Assembly: GCA_012026835.1 (NCBI GenBank)
Contig: VEPN01000010.1
Coordinates: 1 to 64,000, forward strand
Origin: Candidatus Methanoperedens sp.
GTDB taxonomy: Archaea; Halobacteriota; Methanosarcinia; Methanosarcinales; Methanoperedenaceae
Reading direction: 5' to 3'
Length of the DNA stretch: 64,000 nucleotides
Shown here: positions 1-9,387 of the stretch, one piece after another
How positions within the stretch are numbered: the first letter of the stretch is position 1
How the letters are laid out: every line of letters begins with the position of its first letter
Made by a program: the position numbers and the translations under genes
The notes under the pieces: model-generated
What the model was told of the DNA's origin: nothing
The model's database searches: none
The model's input: the letters and a program-made list of their open reading frames with translations, nothing else

Positions 1-137
1 AGTTGTAATTTTTCATATATGTTTCCTACAGCAAGAATTGTTCCAATCGGAAAGCATATATTCTCATTAGGGATTATATCATATGTCCTCAGTTTTTTTG
101 GTATTTCATCAATAACAAACATGCTGAGGACTATCAT
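1..137 (-). CDS. Partial hypothetical protein (N-terminus only)
   Basis: An open frame on the minus strand starts with ATG at 137 and runs off the left edge after 45 codons without a stop. An AGGT ribosome-binding site lies about 8 bases upstream of the ATG. The visible peptide begins MIVLSMFVIDEIPKKL and matches no family I recognise. It lies downstream of the Hdr operon on the same strand, separated by a 160-base gap that holds a hairpin, so it probably has its own transcription unit. Confidence 0.45.
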   Translation of the reverse strand, partial: MIVLSMFVIDEIPKKLRTYDIIPNENICFPIGTILAVGNIYEKLQ

Positions 138-201
138 ATTATTTACCTGTCAAACTTAGGATTTTGTATTCAATTTTTTAAAATGAGCAAACAGAGTAAT
201 C

Positions 202-261
202 AACCACTGAGGACATGGAGAGCATAGAGATTTATTGTTTTGCTCTATGAACTCTGTGGTT
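202..261. repeat. Inverted repeat, possible terminator of the Hdr operon
   Basis: The outer arms AACCAC (202-207) and GTGGTT (256-261) enclose a perfect 7-bp inner stem, CATAGAG (223-229) with CTCTATG (243-249), around a 13-base loop. It sits about 40-100 bases past the last stop codon of the leftward Hdr operon. It could be a transcript end or a dispersed palindromic repeat. No other copy was seen in this window. Confidence 0.45.
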
Positions 262-299
262 TATAGATTGCTATCAAATGTTATGCGGAGGAATATAGA

Positions 300-818
300 T
301 TAATGCGCTGCTCCACCTTCCGCATGCGCCGCCGCATACCTCTCAGTTATCAGCGCGCGCTTGAGCTTGAACAGCACCCTTTGCTTATCAAAATTGTACT
401 GTTCGCCCAGCTTCTTGATAAGCCGTTTCTTTGATGCACCTTTCAGGCTCATCTCAGTCATGATGCCGTCCACGAACTCCTTGTTCGGATCGGCCTCTTT
501 CTTTACTTCAGCATTGGCCTGCGCTTTCGGCGCCTCTGGCTTTGCCCTGGCTTCAGGTTTGGAGGTATCTTTAGTAGCTTCCACTTTTACATCCTCAGTC
601 TTTACCAGCGGCGCTTTCTTGATTGCTTCCACTGATTTTTCTTCAGCTTTTGGCGCAGCCTGGACAGAAGATGGCGCTTTAACAGCTACAGCTTTATCCT
701 TTGGCGTATCGCCCTTTGATAGAGCCTGCAATGTCGCTTTCGCAGCTTCTTTTGAAGCGTTTTCATCGGGCTTTACAGGCTTTTCTTTTTTTACTGCTTT
801 CTTAACTGCTTCTGCCAT
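300..818 (-). CDS. Lys/Ala-rich protein, last gene of the Hdr operon
   Basis: The product is about 172 aa. The first 110 residues are low-complexity Lys/Ala/Pro/Glu sequence and look disordered. The last 60 form a compact basic helical segment (GASKKRLIKKLGEQYNFDK, then KLKRALITERYAAAHAE). I chose ATG 818 because GAGGTGA stands about 6 bases before it; ATG 824 and GTG 827, overlapping the upstream stop, are alternatives. Family and function are unknown. Tight coupling to the Hdr genes suggests an accessory or scaffold role for the Hdr complex, or nucleic-acid binding through the basic tail. A 48-base near-copy of its 3' end lies at 23617-23664 on the other strand. Confidence 0.7.
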   Translation of the reverse strand: MAEAVKKAVKKEKPVKPDENASKEAAKATLQALSKGDTPKDKAVAVKAPSSVQAAPKAEEKSVEAIKKAPLVKTEDVKVEATKDTSKPEARAKPEAPKAQANAEVKKEADPNKEFVDGIMTEMSLKGASKKRLIKKLGEQYNFDKQRVLFKLKRALITERYAAAHAEGGAAH

Positions 819-823
819 CTTCA

Positions 824-2242
824 TCACCTCGAAATCTCAACCGGCGTGAGCATTCCTTTCTCTATTCCGAACTTCCTGCCTGCAAGCAATACATTTTCCT
901 GCACCGGCGCGACCTTGAACCGCTTTTCTATTGCACTGCCGTTGGATTTTATCTTTAGCGTCGCGCCCTTTATAAGTTTCAGCGCCCTTGCGGTATTCAG
1001 GTTCAGCTCCACAAAATCGTTATCGTCAGCCAGCCCGAACCACAAGAAGGGGTTGTATATGCTCACAAGCGCTGTTTTTGTATCGATCGGTTTCGGCGCG
1101 GCCTGTATCGCGCCATAAGGGGGCCTATCATACTTCGGGATCGTGAATTCATCAACCGCTGCAATGCCAAGCGCCTTCCTGACAGATTCATGCAGGGAAT
1201 CGAACTCAAACTTCGTACCTGCAATTACACCGAGTGCCTCAAGCCCGCTTGTCCCCGCGCCGCCAAGAGCCTGAGCCCGTCCCTCGCTGTTGATGAGCGT
1301 TCCTCTCTTCTTATAGAGCGGTTCGTGGGCTATTACGACGTGCGCTTTTGCCGTGATGGCGCTTGCGCTGCCTGTCTGCACGATAAGATTTGTCAATTTC
1401 CCAAGCGTCTCTGCCGGGATTAAATCAACAGGGTCAGATTCCAGGCAGAATAATGTCTTTATCGCTCCTTTATTGATATCCTCCACAAGCGTTGCCAGCG
1501 ATTTTTGTTTTGCATCCTTTGAGAGGATATACACGCCAGTTGAATTCGCAAAAGGCTTAAGGAATGTTATTCTTGCCCCTGCATTCTTTGCAAGCAAGAG
1601 TACGTTCTTTATCTGCTCCACATCGGAAAGCGGATGGAAATCCGTGATAACAAGTGAATCCTTTGTAAGCTGCAATTTTGAAACGTCGGCAGGTCTTATA
1701 TTCTCATCAGCCAGAGGCATATCCTTCCACCAGACAGAAGTTATCTTCGCTCCTTTCTTTTTAGCTGAAAGAAGGCGCCTGACAATCAGGGGATACTGCT
1801 CATAGGGATCAATGAAAAGCACTATATGCTTTGCAGCTTCAATTTCATCGTAGGGTATTCCTACACTTAAAGTCTGATACGTGTCTTTCGGCAATGCCTC
1901 AAAGTCAACACCGCTATACAGGGATGACTCCGCAAGCTTCTGGAATGCCAGATGCTCCTCGCATGTTATATTGCCAAACGACAGGAATGCAACAGAACCC
2001 TTGCTCCCTGATAGTCTTTTTGCCGCCTCTTTTGCGGCTTCCTGCAGAGTTGTTTCCTTACCGTCCACCATGGACTTCACAGGCGCATAAAGGCGCGGCA
2101 GGTTCATCCCGAACCTGCATAGCTTTCCTGCGTTGGCAGGAGAGGACTTCCTGAAGTCCACTTCAAGCTTTCCATTTTCCCGGACATACAGGCCGCAGCC
2201 GAAATTGCAGCCCGGGCAAATTGTAGAATAAACATTAGCCAT
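824..2242 (-). CDS. FdhA/NuoG-like molybdopterin oxidoreductase-family protein, catalytic residue absent
   Basis: The 472-aa protein starts with the N-terminal [4Fe-4S] motif of the Mo/W-bisPGD oxidoreductase family: Cys9, Cys12, Cys16 and Cys42. Near residue 310 it keeps the signature GTLINSEGRAQ shared by NuoG and FdhA. It is shorter than archaeal FdhA (roughly 680 aa). The segment where FdhA or FwdB carries the metal-binding Sec/Cys (C-H-x-P type) reads GVDFEALPKDTYQT and has no Cys. So it is unlikely to oxidise formate; an electron-relay or structural role like NuoG is more likely. It lies 3 bases after the FrhB gene, as FdhA follows FdhB in real formate dehydrogenases. Family placement is confident, function is inferred. 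Confidence 0.75.
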   Translation of the reverse strand: MANVYSTICPGCNFGCGLYVRENGKLEVDFRKSSPANAGKLCRFGMNLPRLYAPVKSMVDGKETTLQEAAKEAAKRLSGSKGSVAFLSFGNITCEEHLAFQKLAESSLYSGVDFEALPKDTYQTLSVGIPYDEIEAAKHIVLFIDPYEQYPLIVRRLLSAKKKGAKITSVWWKDMPLADENIRPADVSKLQLTKDSLVITDFHPLSDVEQIKNVLLLAKNAGARITFLKPFANSTGVYILSKDAKQKSLATLVEDINKGAIKTLFCLESDPVDLIPAETLGKLTNLIVQTGSASAITAKAHVVIAHEPLYKKRGTLINSEGRAQALGGAGTSGLEALGVIAGTKFEFDSLHESVRKALGIAAVDEFTIPKYDRPPYGAIQAAPKPIDTKTALVSIYNPFLWFGLADDNDFVELNLNTARALKLIKGATLKIKSNGSAIEKRFKVAPVQENVLLAGRKFGIEKGMLTPVEISR

Positions 2243-2245
2243 GAT

Positions 2246-3400
2246 TTACACCTCAAGTTTAGCTTCAAAATATGGCGGCTTTCGCTGATCCATCCCGGGC
2301 TCGTACTTTAACTGCTCCTGCACGGTATTGGCAAAGCGCCTGTAAAGTCTTGTGAGCGGGATATCCACGGGACACACATCGCTGCACTGCCCGCACCCGA
2401 TACACGAGTCCGCAAGATGTAAAAAGCGAACAAGATGATACATCGACATCTTATAAGCGTCACCGCGGTAATGGAACTCGGTGCATTTTGAAATATCGCC
2501 GCATGAGCAGGTCGGGCATACTGCTTTGCATGCTCCGCAATCTATACAGTGCTCAAGTTCCTTCCTGAAATACTCAAGCCTGCCGTTATCCATCGGGACA
2601 AATACTTTATCTTTCCATTTCTTGCCAAGCCCTTCCATAGTTCCTTTTATCTTGGCACGGATAGCAACTCCTTTCTCATCCGGCTTCTGAACCTGCACGT
2701 ATCCGGCATCAATAGCGTTCTGAAGAAGCCTTGCACCTTTTTCCGAATTTATCTCAACGAATGTGGCTTTTCCCACAAGGTCTCCGGTAACACCCCAGTT
2801 GCCGCATGCAATGTCGGCATTATTTGGTATTTTTATTGTACAATAACGACAGCTTTCCCGCCTTCCGTATCCTTTCTCTTCAAGCTCATCGATGGTTATT
2901 GCATGCTCCTTTCCGTCCTTTGTCTCAAATATGAGCTTTCCCTTCTCGATCTCTTCACCGTGAACATCCTCGGGTTTTATCTTGTACATCACTTCGAGCA
3001 TTTCCCGCGTGACAACAGGATGCATCGACCCGCCGCAGTTCAATCCAACTACGAACGTGTTATCAAGATTTATCGCGTTGCGCTTGCTCTGCTCGATAAT
3101 CCCGCGCACATCGCATCCCTTGGCAGGAAGTGCGACTTTCAGGTTCTTATTAGCAATCAACTTTGCAAAGTTGCTCGGGACAGAGTGCAACGAACCCGCA
3201 GAGTTCAATACTTCATTAACATCAGATGTTATTACCGGAACTGCTTCGAATTCATTTATCTTTTTTAATACAACAACAGCGTCAACCATCTTCTTTTCAA
3301 GAGCTGCAGCAAGCATTGAAGTAACAAGGCCGCCTGACCCTCCGCGCTTTCTCACATCTTCTTTTGTTGACCAGCCAACGTACATCTCACCTTTCTGCAT
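2246..3400 (-). CDS. FrhB/FdhB-family F420-binding flavoprotein with C-terminal ferredoxin domain
   Basis: This 384-aa protein is of the coenzyme F420 hydrogenase/dehydrogenase beta-subunit family. The N-terminus has the glycine-rich GGSGGLVTSML segment and conserved cysteines (PAKGCDVRG, GLNCGGSMHP, ESCRYCTIK, IACGNWG). The C-terminus adds two [4Fe-4S] motifs, C285-I-D-C and C333-I-G-C. Such proteins use FAD to exchange hydride with F420. The FdhB-like C-terminal ferredoxin suits electron transfer to the neighbouring MvhD and FdhA-like proteins. The start overlaps the MvhD stop by one base. It is the likely F420 port of the complex. Confidence 0.88.
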   Translation of the reverse strand: MQKGEMYVGWSTKEDVRKRGGSGGLVTSMLAAALEKKMVDAVVVLKKINEFEAVPVITSDVNEVLNSAGSLHSVPSNFAKLIANKNLKVALPAKGCDVRGIIEQSKRNAINLDNTFVVGLNCGGSMHPVVTREMLEVMYKIKPEDVHGEEIEKGKLIFETKDGKEHAITIDELEEKGYGRRESCRYCTIKIPNNADIACGNWGVTGDLVGKATFVEINSEKGARLLQNAIDAGYVQVQKPDEKGVAIRAKIKGTMEGLGKKWKDKVFVPMDNGRLEYFRKELEHCIDCGACKAVCPTCSCGDISKCTEFHYRGDAYKMSMYHLVRFLHLADSCIGCGQCSDVCPVDIPLTRLYRRFANTVQEQLKYEPGMDQRKPPYFEAKLEV

Positions 3401-3876
3401 TAAACCACCCCCGCAGGTTTTAAGGGACTCGGGCCAAGCTTCTTTATCTGCTCGGTGACATCCCGGATGAAATTTGCGAATTTCTCGCCTTCGCTTGCCG
3501 ATATCCAGTTAAGCTGGAGTCTCTCTTTTTCAATGCCAAGCTCATGCGCCACATTTTCAAGGTACTTGTATTTTATTTTTGTCTTATCATTGCCGTTAAC
3601 ATAATGGCAGTCGCCGATATGACATCCTGTTACGAGCACTGCATCCGCGCCCTCCAGAAATGCATTGAAAACATGAAGCGGGTCTATCCTCCCTGAGCAC
3701 ATAACGCGAATAATCCTCGCAGATGCAGGCTGCTGGAATCTTCCCATACCTGCGCTGTCGGCGCCACCGTATGAACACCAGTTGCAGCAGAACGCTACTA
3801 TCTTGGGTTCCCAGCCGTCGGTTTTTGGCGCTGCGGCAGCTTCTGCGCTTATGCCGTCGCTTATGCTGTCGTTCAT
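3400..3876 (-). CDS. mvhD: MvhD-family iron-sulfur protein (copy 1)
   Basis: The 158-aa product matches MvhD, the [2Fe-2S] protein that passes electrons from a hydrogenase or formate dehydrogenase to HdrA. It shows the expected cysteine pattern: [19 protein letters not shown] and [13 protein letters not shown]. The family length is about 140-150 aa; the extra N-terminus is a 20-residue Ala-rich tail. It overlaps the upstream HdrA gene by 4 bases. No hydrogenase large or small subunit lies nearby, so its partner is probably the FrhB/FdhA-like pair just downstream. Confidence 0.92.
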   Translation of the reverse strand: MNDSISDGISAEAAAAPKTDGWEPKIVAFCCNWCSYGGADSAGMGRFQQPASARIIRVMCSGRIDPLHVFNAFLEGADAVLVTGCHIGDCHYVNGNDKTKIKYKYLENVAHELGIEKERLQLNWISASEGEKFANFIRDVTEQIKKLGPSPLKPAGVV

Positions 3877-5882
3877 ACCGCCACCTCCTGGAACCTGAAC
3901 ACGTTCTTGACCTGTGCAAGTATCTGGGCGTTCTTGAAGTGGCTTTGCTCAAGGGCACCGGTCGGACATGCCGTGACGCATGTTCCGCAGCCTTTGCACA
4001 GAGCTTTTACAACATTGGCTCTGCCTTCTTTTTCATCCATTTTGATAGCCTGGAACGGGCACATGGGTATGCAAACCTGGCATCCCACACACACATCGGG
4101 ATTCACAACAGCAGTGATGCCCTCTGTTATCGCTTTCTTGTTCTTCAATAAAATAGTGGCGCGGCTTGCGCATGCGCTGCCCTGGGAAACGGCATAAGGA
4201 ATATCCTTGGGCCCTGAAGCGCAGCCAGCGAGGAAAACGCCATCTATAGTGGTATCAACAGGCTTTAATTTGGGATGCGCTTCCATCAGCAGGCCGTCTG
4301 CTGCTTTTGATAATTTCAATAATTGCTGTATCTGGCCGATCCCTTCGTTCGGGACAATGCCAGTCGCAAGCACCATAAGATCGAATTCAAGGTTCCTTAT
4401 TTCCCCGGCAAGTGTATCCTCAACCCGAACCTTGATATTCTTTGTAACAGGGTCTTCTTTAACTTCCACAGGCCTTCCGCGCAGGAATTTCACTCCAAGG
4501 TTTCGCGACCTGTTGTATGATTCTTCATATCCCCTGAAGGGTGTCCTGATATCCATATACATTATAGTATGGTCTGTCTCAGGGCGCTTTTCCTTAAGGA
4601 GCTGCGCATTCTTTATGGTGTACATGCAGCAAACGCCCGAACAGTAAATGTTCGTTGCCTTATCGCGTGACCCGACACAGTTCACGAATCCCACACGTAT
4701 CGGCTCTTTGCAATCCGATGGCCGCACAACGTGACCGCCGGTGGGCCCTGCGGCGTTAAGAAGCCGCTCAAATTCCATCGCTGTAATGATATTATCGTAT
4801 AACCCATATCCGAAATCGTGCCTGGGTTCGGGGTCATAGGTCTTAAAGCCCACTGCGCCAATTATGACGCCTACATTCAAATCAGTATATGAAGGCTGCA
4901 TGTCATAATTTATAGCACCGCTTTGGCATGCTTTTGCGCACGCCTTGCAGTTGATGCAGTTCTCTTTGTCCAGGACTGCGCGAAGCGGTACTGCCTGCGG
5001 GAAAGGAACATATATTGCTTTTCTCGTACCGAATCCTTCATTGAAATCATAAGGCACTTCAACAGGGCATACTTCGCTGCATTTTGCACAGCCTGTACAC
5101 TTTGTAACATCAAGGTACCTGGGCTTATGCTCGATCTTAACATTGAAATTGCCCACGTATCCATCAACAGCTTTCACTTCCGAATAGCTCATTATCTTGA
5201 TATTCTTATTCCTTGCTACTTCCACCATCTTGGGACCAAGGATGCATATTGAACAGTCATTCGTAGGGAACACTTTGTCAAACCGTGCCATCCTTCCGCC
5301 TATTGAAGGCTCCTTCTCCACAAGATATACCTGGAAACCCATATCTGCAAGGTCAAGCGCCGATTGCATTCCTGCGACGCCGGCTCCCACAACAAGCGCC
5401 TTATCTGTAACGGGGACTTCGCTTGCCTGAAGCGGTTCAAGAAGCTTTGAGCGCTCAACGCCCATTCGAATAAGGTCTTTGGCTTTTTCCGTAGCTTTCT
5501 CCTTCTCCCACATGTGTATCCATGAGCAATGGTCTCTGATATTTACAAATTCAAGGAAGTACTGGTTCAATCCCATTTGCTCGATGCATGCGCGAAATGT
5601 TGGTTCATGTGTTTTCGGAGAGCACGCAGCCACAACAACGCGGTTAAGGTTGTATTCTTTTATCTTCGACTGAATATCAGCCTGGCCTGAGTCTGAACAT
5701 GTGAACTTGTTAACGGACGTTACTTTAACGCCAGGCAGTGTTCCGATGTATTCGGCCACAGCTTTTGTATTTACAACACCTCCGATATTTACGCCGCATT
5801 CACAAACAAATACTCCAACCCGTTTTTCATCACTATCTTTTGCAACAGTACTTTTATTTTCAGTACCTTTAATATCGCTCAT
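3873..5882 (-). CDS. hdrA: Heterodisulfide reductase subunit A (full-length, single module)
   Basis: A complete 669-aa HdrA. The N-terminal [4Fe-4S] domain has Cys27, Cys29, Cys62 and Cys87 (ACSPKTHEP). The FAD-binding motif [14 protein letters not shown] is at about 164-178. An inserted two-cluster ferredoxin follows (CTGCAKC from 262 and CINCKAC near 310). A C-terminal two-cluster ferredoxin has CVGC from 598 and CKGC from 629. HdrA holds the FAD that performs electron bifurcation. Both ends overlap MvhD genes by 4 bases, so this HdrA sits between two MvhD copies in the operon. Confidence 0.95.
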   Translation of the reverse strand: MSDIKGTENKSTVAKDSDEKRVGVFVCECGVNIGGVVNTKAVAEYIGTLPGVKVTSVNKFTCSDSGQADIQSKIKEYNLNRVVVAACSPKTHEPTFRACIEQMGLNQYFLEFVNIRDHCSWIHMWEKEKATEKAKDLIRMGVERSKLLEPLQASEVPVTDKALVVGAGVAGMQSALDLADMGFQVYLVEKEPSIGGRMARFDKVFPTNDCSICILGPKMVEVARNKNIKIMSYSEVKAVDGYVGNFNVKIEHKPRYLDVTKCTGCAKCSEVCPVEVPYDFNEGFGTRKAIYVPFPQAVPLRAVLDKENCINCKACAKACQSGAINYDMQPSYTDLNVGVIIGAVGFKTYDPEPRHDFGYGLYDNIITAMEFERLLNAAGPTGGHVVRPSDCKEPIRVGFVNCVGSRDKATNIYCSGVCCMYTIKNAQLLKEKRPETDHTIMYMDIRTPFRGYEESYNRSRNLGVKFLRGRPVEVKEDPVTKNIKVRVEDTLAGEIRNLEFDLMVLATGIVPNEGIGQIQQLLKLSKAADGLLMEAHPKLKPVDTTIDGVFLAGCASGPKDIPYAVSQGSACASRATILLKNKKAITEGITAVVNPDVCVGCQVCIPMCPFQAIKMDEKEGRANVVKALCKGCGTCVTACPTGALEQSHFKNAQILAQVKNVFRFQEVAV

Positions 5883-6328
5883 TTCTTCACTTCCTTGACA
5901 GGGTTTTCACCCAATTTCTTAATCTCTTCTGTAAAATCCCGGATGACTTCTGAGAATCGCAATCCTTCGCTGGCAGATATCCACTCAAGCCTCAACCTGC
6001 CGTCAAGGCCGAGTTTTGCAAGCGCTTTTTTAGTATTATTTATCCTGATTTCTGCGTTCTTGTTGCCGTCGATATAATGGCAGTCGCCGATATGACAGCC
6101 TGCCACCAGCACTCCGTCTGCTCCGTCTTTCAATGCTTTCAGGATGAAGGCGGGTTCGACCCTGCTTGAGCACATTACCCTCAGGATCCTGACTGTGGGA
6201 GGATACTGGAACCGGCTCACGCCTGCAAGGTCTGCACCTGCATATGAACACCAGTTACAGCAAAAAGCGAGGATATTAGGCTCCCAGCCGTTCCCTTTTG
6301 GTATTTCAGCAGCCACTTCCGCGCTCAT
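5879..6328 (-). CDS. mvhD: MvhD-family iron-sulfur protein (copy 2)
   Basis: The 149-aa protein has the same cysteine layout as copy 1: [24 protein letters not shown] and [14 protein letters not shown]. The two copies have clearly diverged, so they may serve different HdrA modules. It overlaps the double HdrA gene upstream and the single HdrA gene downstream, by 4 bases each. Position suggests it wires the double HdrA to the single HdrA or to the F420-linked subunits. Confidence 0.92.
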   Translation of the reverse strand: MSAEVAAEIPKGNGWEPNILAFCCNWCSYAGADLAGVSRFQYPPTVRILRVMCSSRVEPAFILKALKDGADGVLVAGCHIGDCHYIDGNKNAEIRINNTKKALAKLGLDGRLRLEWISASEGLRFSEVIRDFTEEIKKLGENPVKEVKK

Positions 6329-9300
6329 ACCGTCACCTCAACCATGTCTTTCCCGATTGAAATGCTCTTAACACCCTTATCGAAGGCATCTATCGCTTCG
6401 CCTATCTCTTTTGATGAGAAATGCTGTGCTATAATAGCACCTGCAGGGCAGGCGGCGGCGCATGAACCGCAGCCTTTGCACGCAGCCGGGTTTATTTTTG
6501 ATTTCTTTGTGGTGTATGTGACCTCTTCTGCTTTCACGGTCGCATCATACAATGAAGGCGCATTATACGGGCACATAGTAACACACGTGCCGCAGCCTAT
6601 GCATTTAGCTTCGTTCACAACTGAGACTGCACCCTCAGTTTCAATGAACTCCCTGGATAAAATGGTACAGGCACGAGATGCTGCGGCACTCGCCTGTGAT
6701 ATTGCTTCATCCATGAGTTTGGGTGCCTGCGCGCTCCCGCACAGGAAGACACCGTCAGTGGCGAAGTCAACAGGCCGCAGTTTGGGATGTGCTTCAAGGA
6801 AGAATTTGTTCTTATCAAGAGGAATCTTGAAAAGCTGGTTTATTTCTTCGTTCTCACCCGCCACCAGCGGAGTGCTCAGAACAACAAGGTCAGACGCTAT
6901 TTCAATATCCTCGTTCAGCATGGAATCATGGACCGTCACCACCGAACCGTTCTGCACTATGGGCTGTCTCTCAACATCGTATTTGATGAAAATCACACCG
7001 AGGTCTCTTGCGTTCTCATACAGCTTCTCATTGACCCCATATGTCCTCATATCGCGGTACAACACATAGACGCTGGCTTTGCTGTTCGCCTTTTTAATCC
7101 GTATGGCGTTCTTGACGGCATCCGTACAGCATGTCCTTCCGCAGTATTCCCTTTCCTTGTTGCGGGCCCCGACGCACTGTATCATTGTGATAGTATTGGC
7201 GCTTGTGCCTTTGCCAAGCATTTTTTCAAGCTGTGCCTGCGTTATGACGTTTGAATCTTTCCCGTAACCGAATAATCCGGCAGGCTCAAAGTTCCGTGCA
7301 CCAGTGGCGATAACGGCAGCCCCGAAATCAACAGGTATCTCCTTTCCTCTGGCATTGACAATGCCTTTAAAGTTGCCAAGGTAACCTTCAACCTTTTCAA
7401 GCTTTGCCTCGTTTAAAACCGTGATGTTCTTATTTTCACTTACCTTGCGAAGGAGTCCTTTCAGTACTTCCTCTGGCTTCTTTCCATTATATAATTCCGT
7501 CATTTCCCTGAGCATTCCGCCAAGCTCTTTTTCTTTCTCAACAAGTGTCACATTATAACCGTTTTCTGCGATATCAAGCGCAGCAGTCATCCCGGCTACG
7601 CCTCCCCCGAGCACGAGCGCCTTATTGATAAGTGAAACCTGTTGCTTGTATAAGGGCTGGAAAAGGGCGGATTTTGCAACAGCCATCTGCACTATCCCTT
7701 TTGCTTTCGCGGTAGCTTTCTCCTTCTCTTTCATGTGCACCCAGGAGCAGTGCTCACGGATATTGGCAAGTTCGAAAAGATATGGATTAAGTCCAGCCTC
7801 ACGGCAGGTATTCTGGAAAAGAGGCTCGTGAGTGCGCGGCGTGCATGATGCCACTACCACACGGTTCAAGTTATTTTTAGCAATCGCCTCTTTTATCGTG
7901 ACCTGGGAATCCGAGGAACATGCATACAGCATCTCCTGTGCATGCGCAACATAAGGAAGGGTCTTTGCGTATTCTACCACGTTCGGGACATTGACAACGC
8001 TTCCAATGTTGATCCCGCAATGGCATACGAACACGCCTACCCTGGGATCTGGTGAGAGCTTTTTCTCTTCAGGGAATTTCCTTTCTTTAATCTGGGTTCC
8101 CCGCTCTTTTGAAAGAAGAGATGCCGCCTTGCTTGCAGCTGCGCTTGCCTGGGCAACCGTGTCGGGTATATCTTTTGGTCCCTGCGCAACACCGCAGACG
8201 TATATCCCCGGAACGCTGGTTTCAACCGGATTTGCGATACTTGTGGCGATATTCCCGAAATCATCAAGTGCAATACCTGAACTGCGGGCGATGCCCTGCG
8301 TGGAATCAGACGGATCAAGACCGATGGAAAGTACAATCAGATCATAATTTTCAGTTTTTAATTCTCCTGAATTGAAATCCTCATATTTCATTGATAAAGA
8401 GTTCTTTGCATCCACAATAACTTCGGGAGGACGGGAATTGATGTATTTGATACCGTATTCTTTCTGCGCCCTGTTGTAAAATTCCTCGAAGTTCTTGCCA
8501 AATGCCCGTATATCAATATGGAATATGGTAATATCAAGTTCAGGATCATGCTCTTTTGCGATTATGGATTCTTTTGTGGCATACATGCAACATACAGAGG
8601 AGCAGTGTTTCCTGTCTATCCTGGGATTGCGCGAACCCACGCACTGGATGAAAGCGACTTTCTGCGGGACTTTGCCGTCAGACTGTTTTGTGACATGACC
8701 CTGTGTCGGGCCGCTTGCACTCAGGAGACGCTCGAACTGGAGCGAAGTGATAACATCAGGATGGTCAAACCTGTACTGCGAAAGCGCCGAGGGGTCAAAA
8801 GGCTTAAAACCCGTTGCAAGGATGACAGACCCGACATCAAGTTCGATTTCCTTATCTTTCTGCTCATAATCCACTGCTTTTGGCCCGCATACTTTCTTGC
8901 AGACGCCGCATTTGCCTTTTGTAAGATACATGCATTTTGCGGCATCGATCGTGGCGACCCGCGGGATGGCCTGGGCAAAAGGTATGTAGATGGCTTTGCG
9001 TTTACTCATTCCCGCGTTGTATTCATCCAGGACCTTTGTCGGGCATTTCTCAGTGCATGTGCCGCAGCCTGTGCATTTTGCATCATCCACATAGCGCGCT
9101 TTTTTAACTACTTTCACTTTGAAATCCCCGGCTTTGCCGGAGATGGATTTAACATCGCTGTATGAGAGCAATTCAATATTCGGATGCCGCCCTGTCTCAA
9201 CGAGTTTGGGCGAAAGTATGCACATCGCGCAGTCGTTTGTCGGGAAAGTCTTGTCAAGCTGGGACATCACCCCGCCTATGCTCGGTCTGGATTCAATGAG

Positions 9301-9387
9301 ATACGTCTTGAATCCGCTGTCTGCAAGGTCAAGGGCTGCCTGGATGCCGGCAATACCGCCTCCGACTACCGCTACTGAGCCTTTCAT
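6325..9387 (-). CDS. hdrA: Double HdrA (two fused, complementary HdrA modules)
   Basis: The 1020-aa protein contains two HdrA units in one frame. Module 1 begins directly at the FAD motif (VAVVGGGIAG, residues 5-14) and has the inserted ferredoxin (CTGCGTC from 105), but lacks both the N-terminal [4Fe-4S] domain and the C-terminal ferredoxin. Module 2, from about residue 445, has the N-terminal domain (VFVCHCGINIG), a second FAD motif (VLGGGVAGM) and the C-terminal ferredoxin (CIGC from 929, CKGC from 970), but no inserted ferredoxin. The halves are thus complementary and together carry two FADs. The open frame is clean, so a sequencing merge is unlikely. HdrB follows the usual HdrA partner role upstream, overlapping by 4 bases. 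Confidence 0.93.
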   Translation of the reverse strand: MKGSVAVVGGGIAGIQAALDLADSGFKTYLIESRPSIGGVMSQLDKTFPTNDCAMCILSPKLVETGRHPNIELLSYSDVKSISGKAGDFKVKVVKKARYVDDAKCTGCGTCTEKCPTKVLDEYNAGMSKRKAIYIPFAQAIPRVATIDAAKCMYLTKGKCGVCKKVCGPKAVDYEQKDKEIELDVGSVILATGFKPFDPSALSQYRFDHPDVITSLQFERLLSASGPTQGHVTKQSDGKVPQKVAFIQCVGSRNPRIDRKHCSSVCCMYATKESIIAKEHDPELDITIFHIDIRAFGKNFEEFYNRAQKEYGIKYINSRPPEVIVDAKNSLSMKYEDFNSGELKTENYDLIVLSIGLDPSDSTQGIARSSGIALDDFGNIATSIANPVETSVPGIYVCGVAQGPKDIPDTVAQASAAASKAASLLSKERGTQIKERKFPEEKKLSPDPRVGVFVCHCGINIGSVVNVPNVVEYAKTLPYVAHAQEMLYACSSDSQVTIKEAIAKNNLNRVVVASCTPRTHEPLFQNTCREAGLNPYLFELANIREHCSWVHMKEKEKATAKAKGIVQMAVAKSALFQPLYKQQVSLINKALVLGGGVAGMTAALDIAENGYNVTLVEKEKELGGMLREMTELYNGKKPEEVLKGLLRKVSENKNITVLNEAKLEKVEGYLGNFKGIVNARGKEIPVDFGAAVIATGARNFEPAGLFGYGKDSNVITQAQLEKMLGKGTSANTITMIQCVGARNKEREYCGRTCCTDAVKNAIRIKKANSKASVYVLYRDMRTYGVNEKLYENARDLGVIFIKYDVERQPIVQNGSVVTVHDSMLNEDIEIASDLVVLSTPLVAGENEEINQLFKIPLDKNKFFLEAHPKLRPVDFATDGVFLCGSAQAPKLMDEAISQASAAASRACTILSREFIETEGAVSVVNEAKCIGCGTCVTMCPYNAPSLYDATVKAEEVTYTTKKSKINPAACKGCGSCAAACPAGAIIAQHFSSKEIGEAIDAFDKGVKSISIGKDMVEVTV

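Noticed and set aside
824-2242. Calling the FdhA-like gene a formate dehydrogenase catalytic subunit.
   Set aside because: No Cys or Sec at the catalytic position and the protein is much shorter than FdhA, so the catalytic name is not supported.
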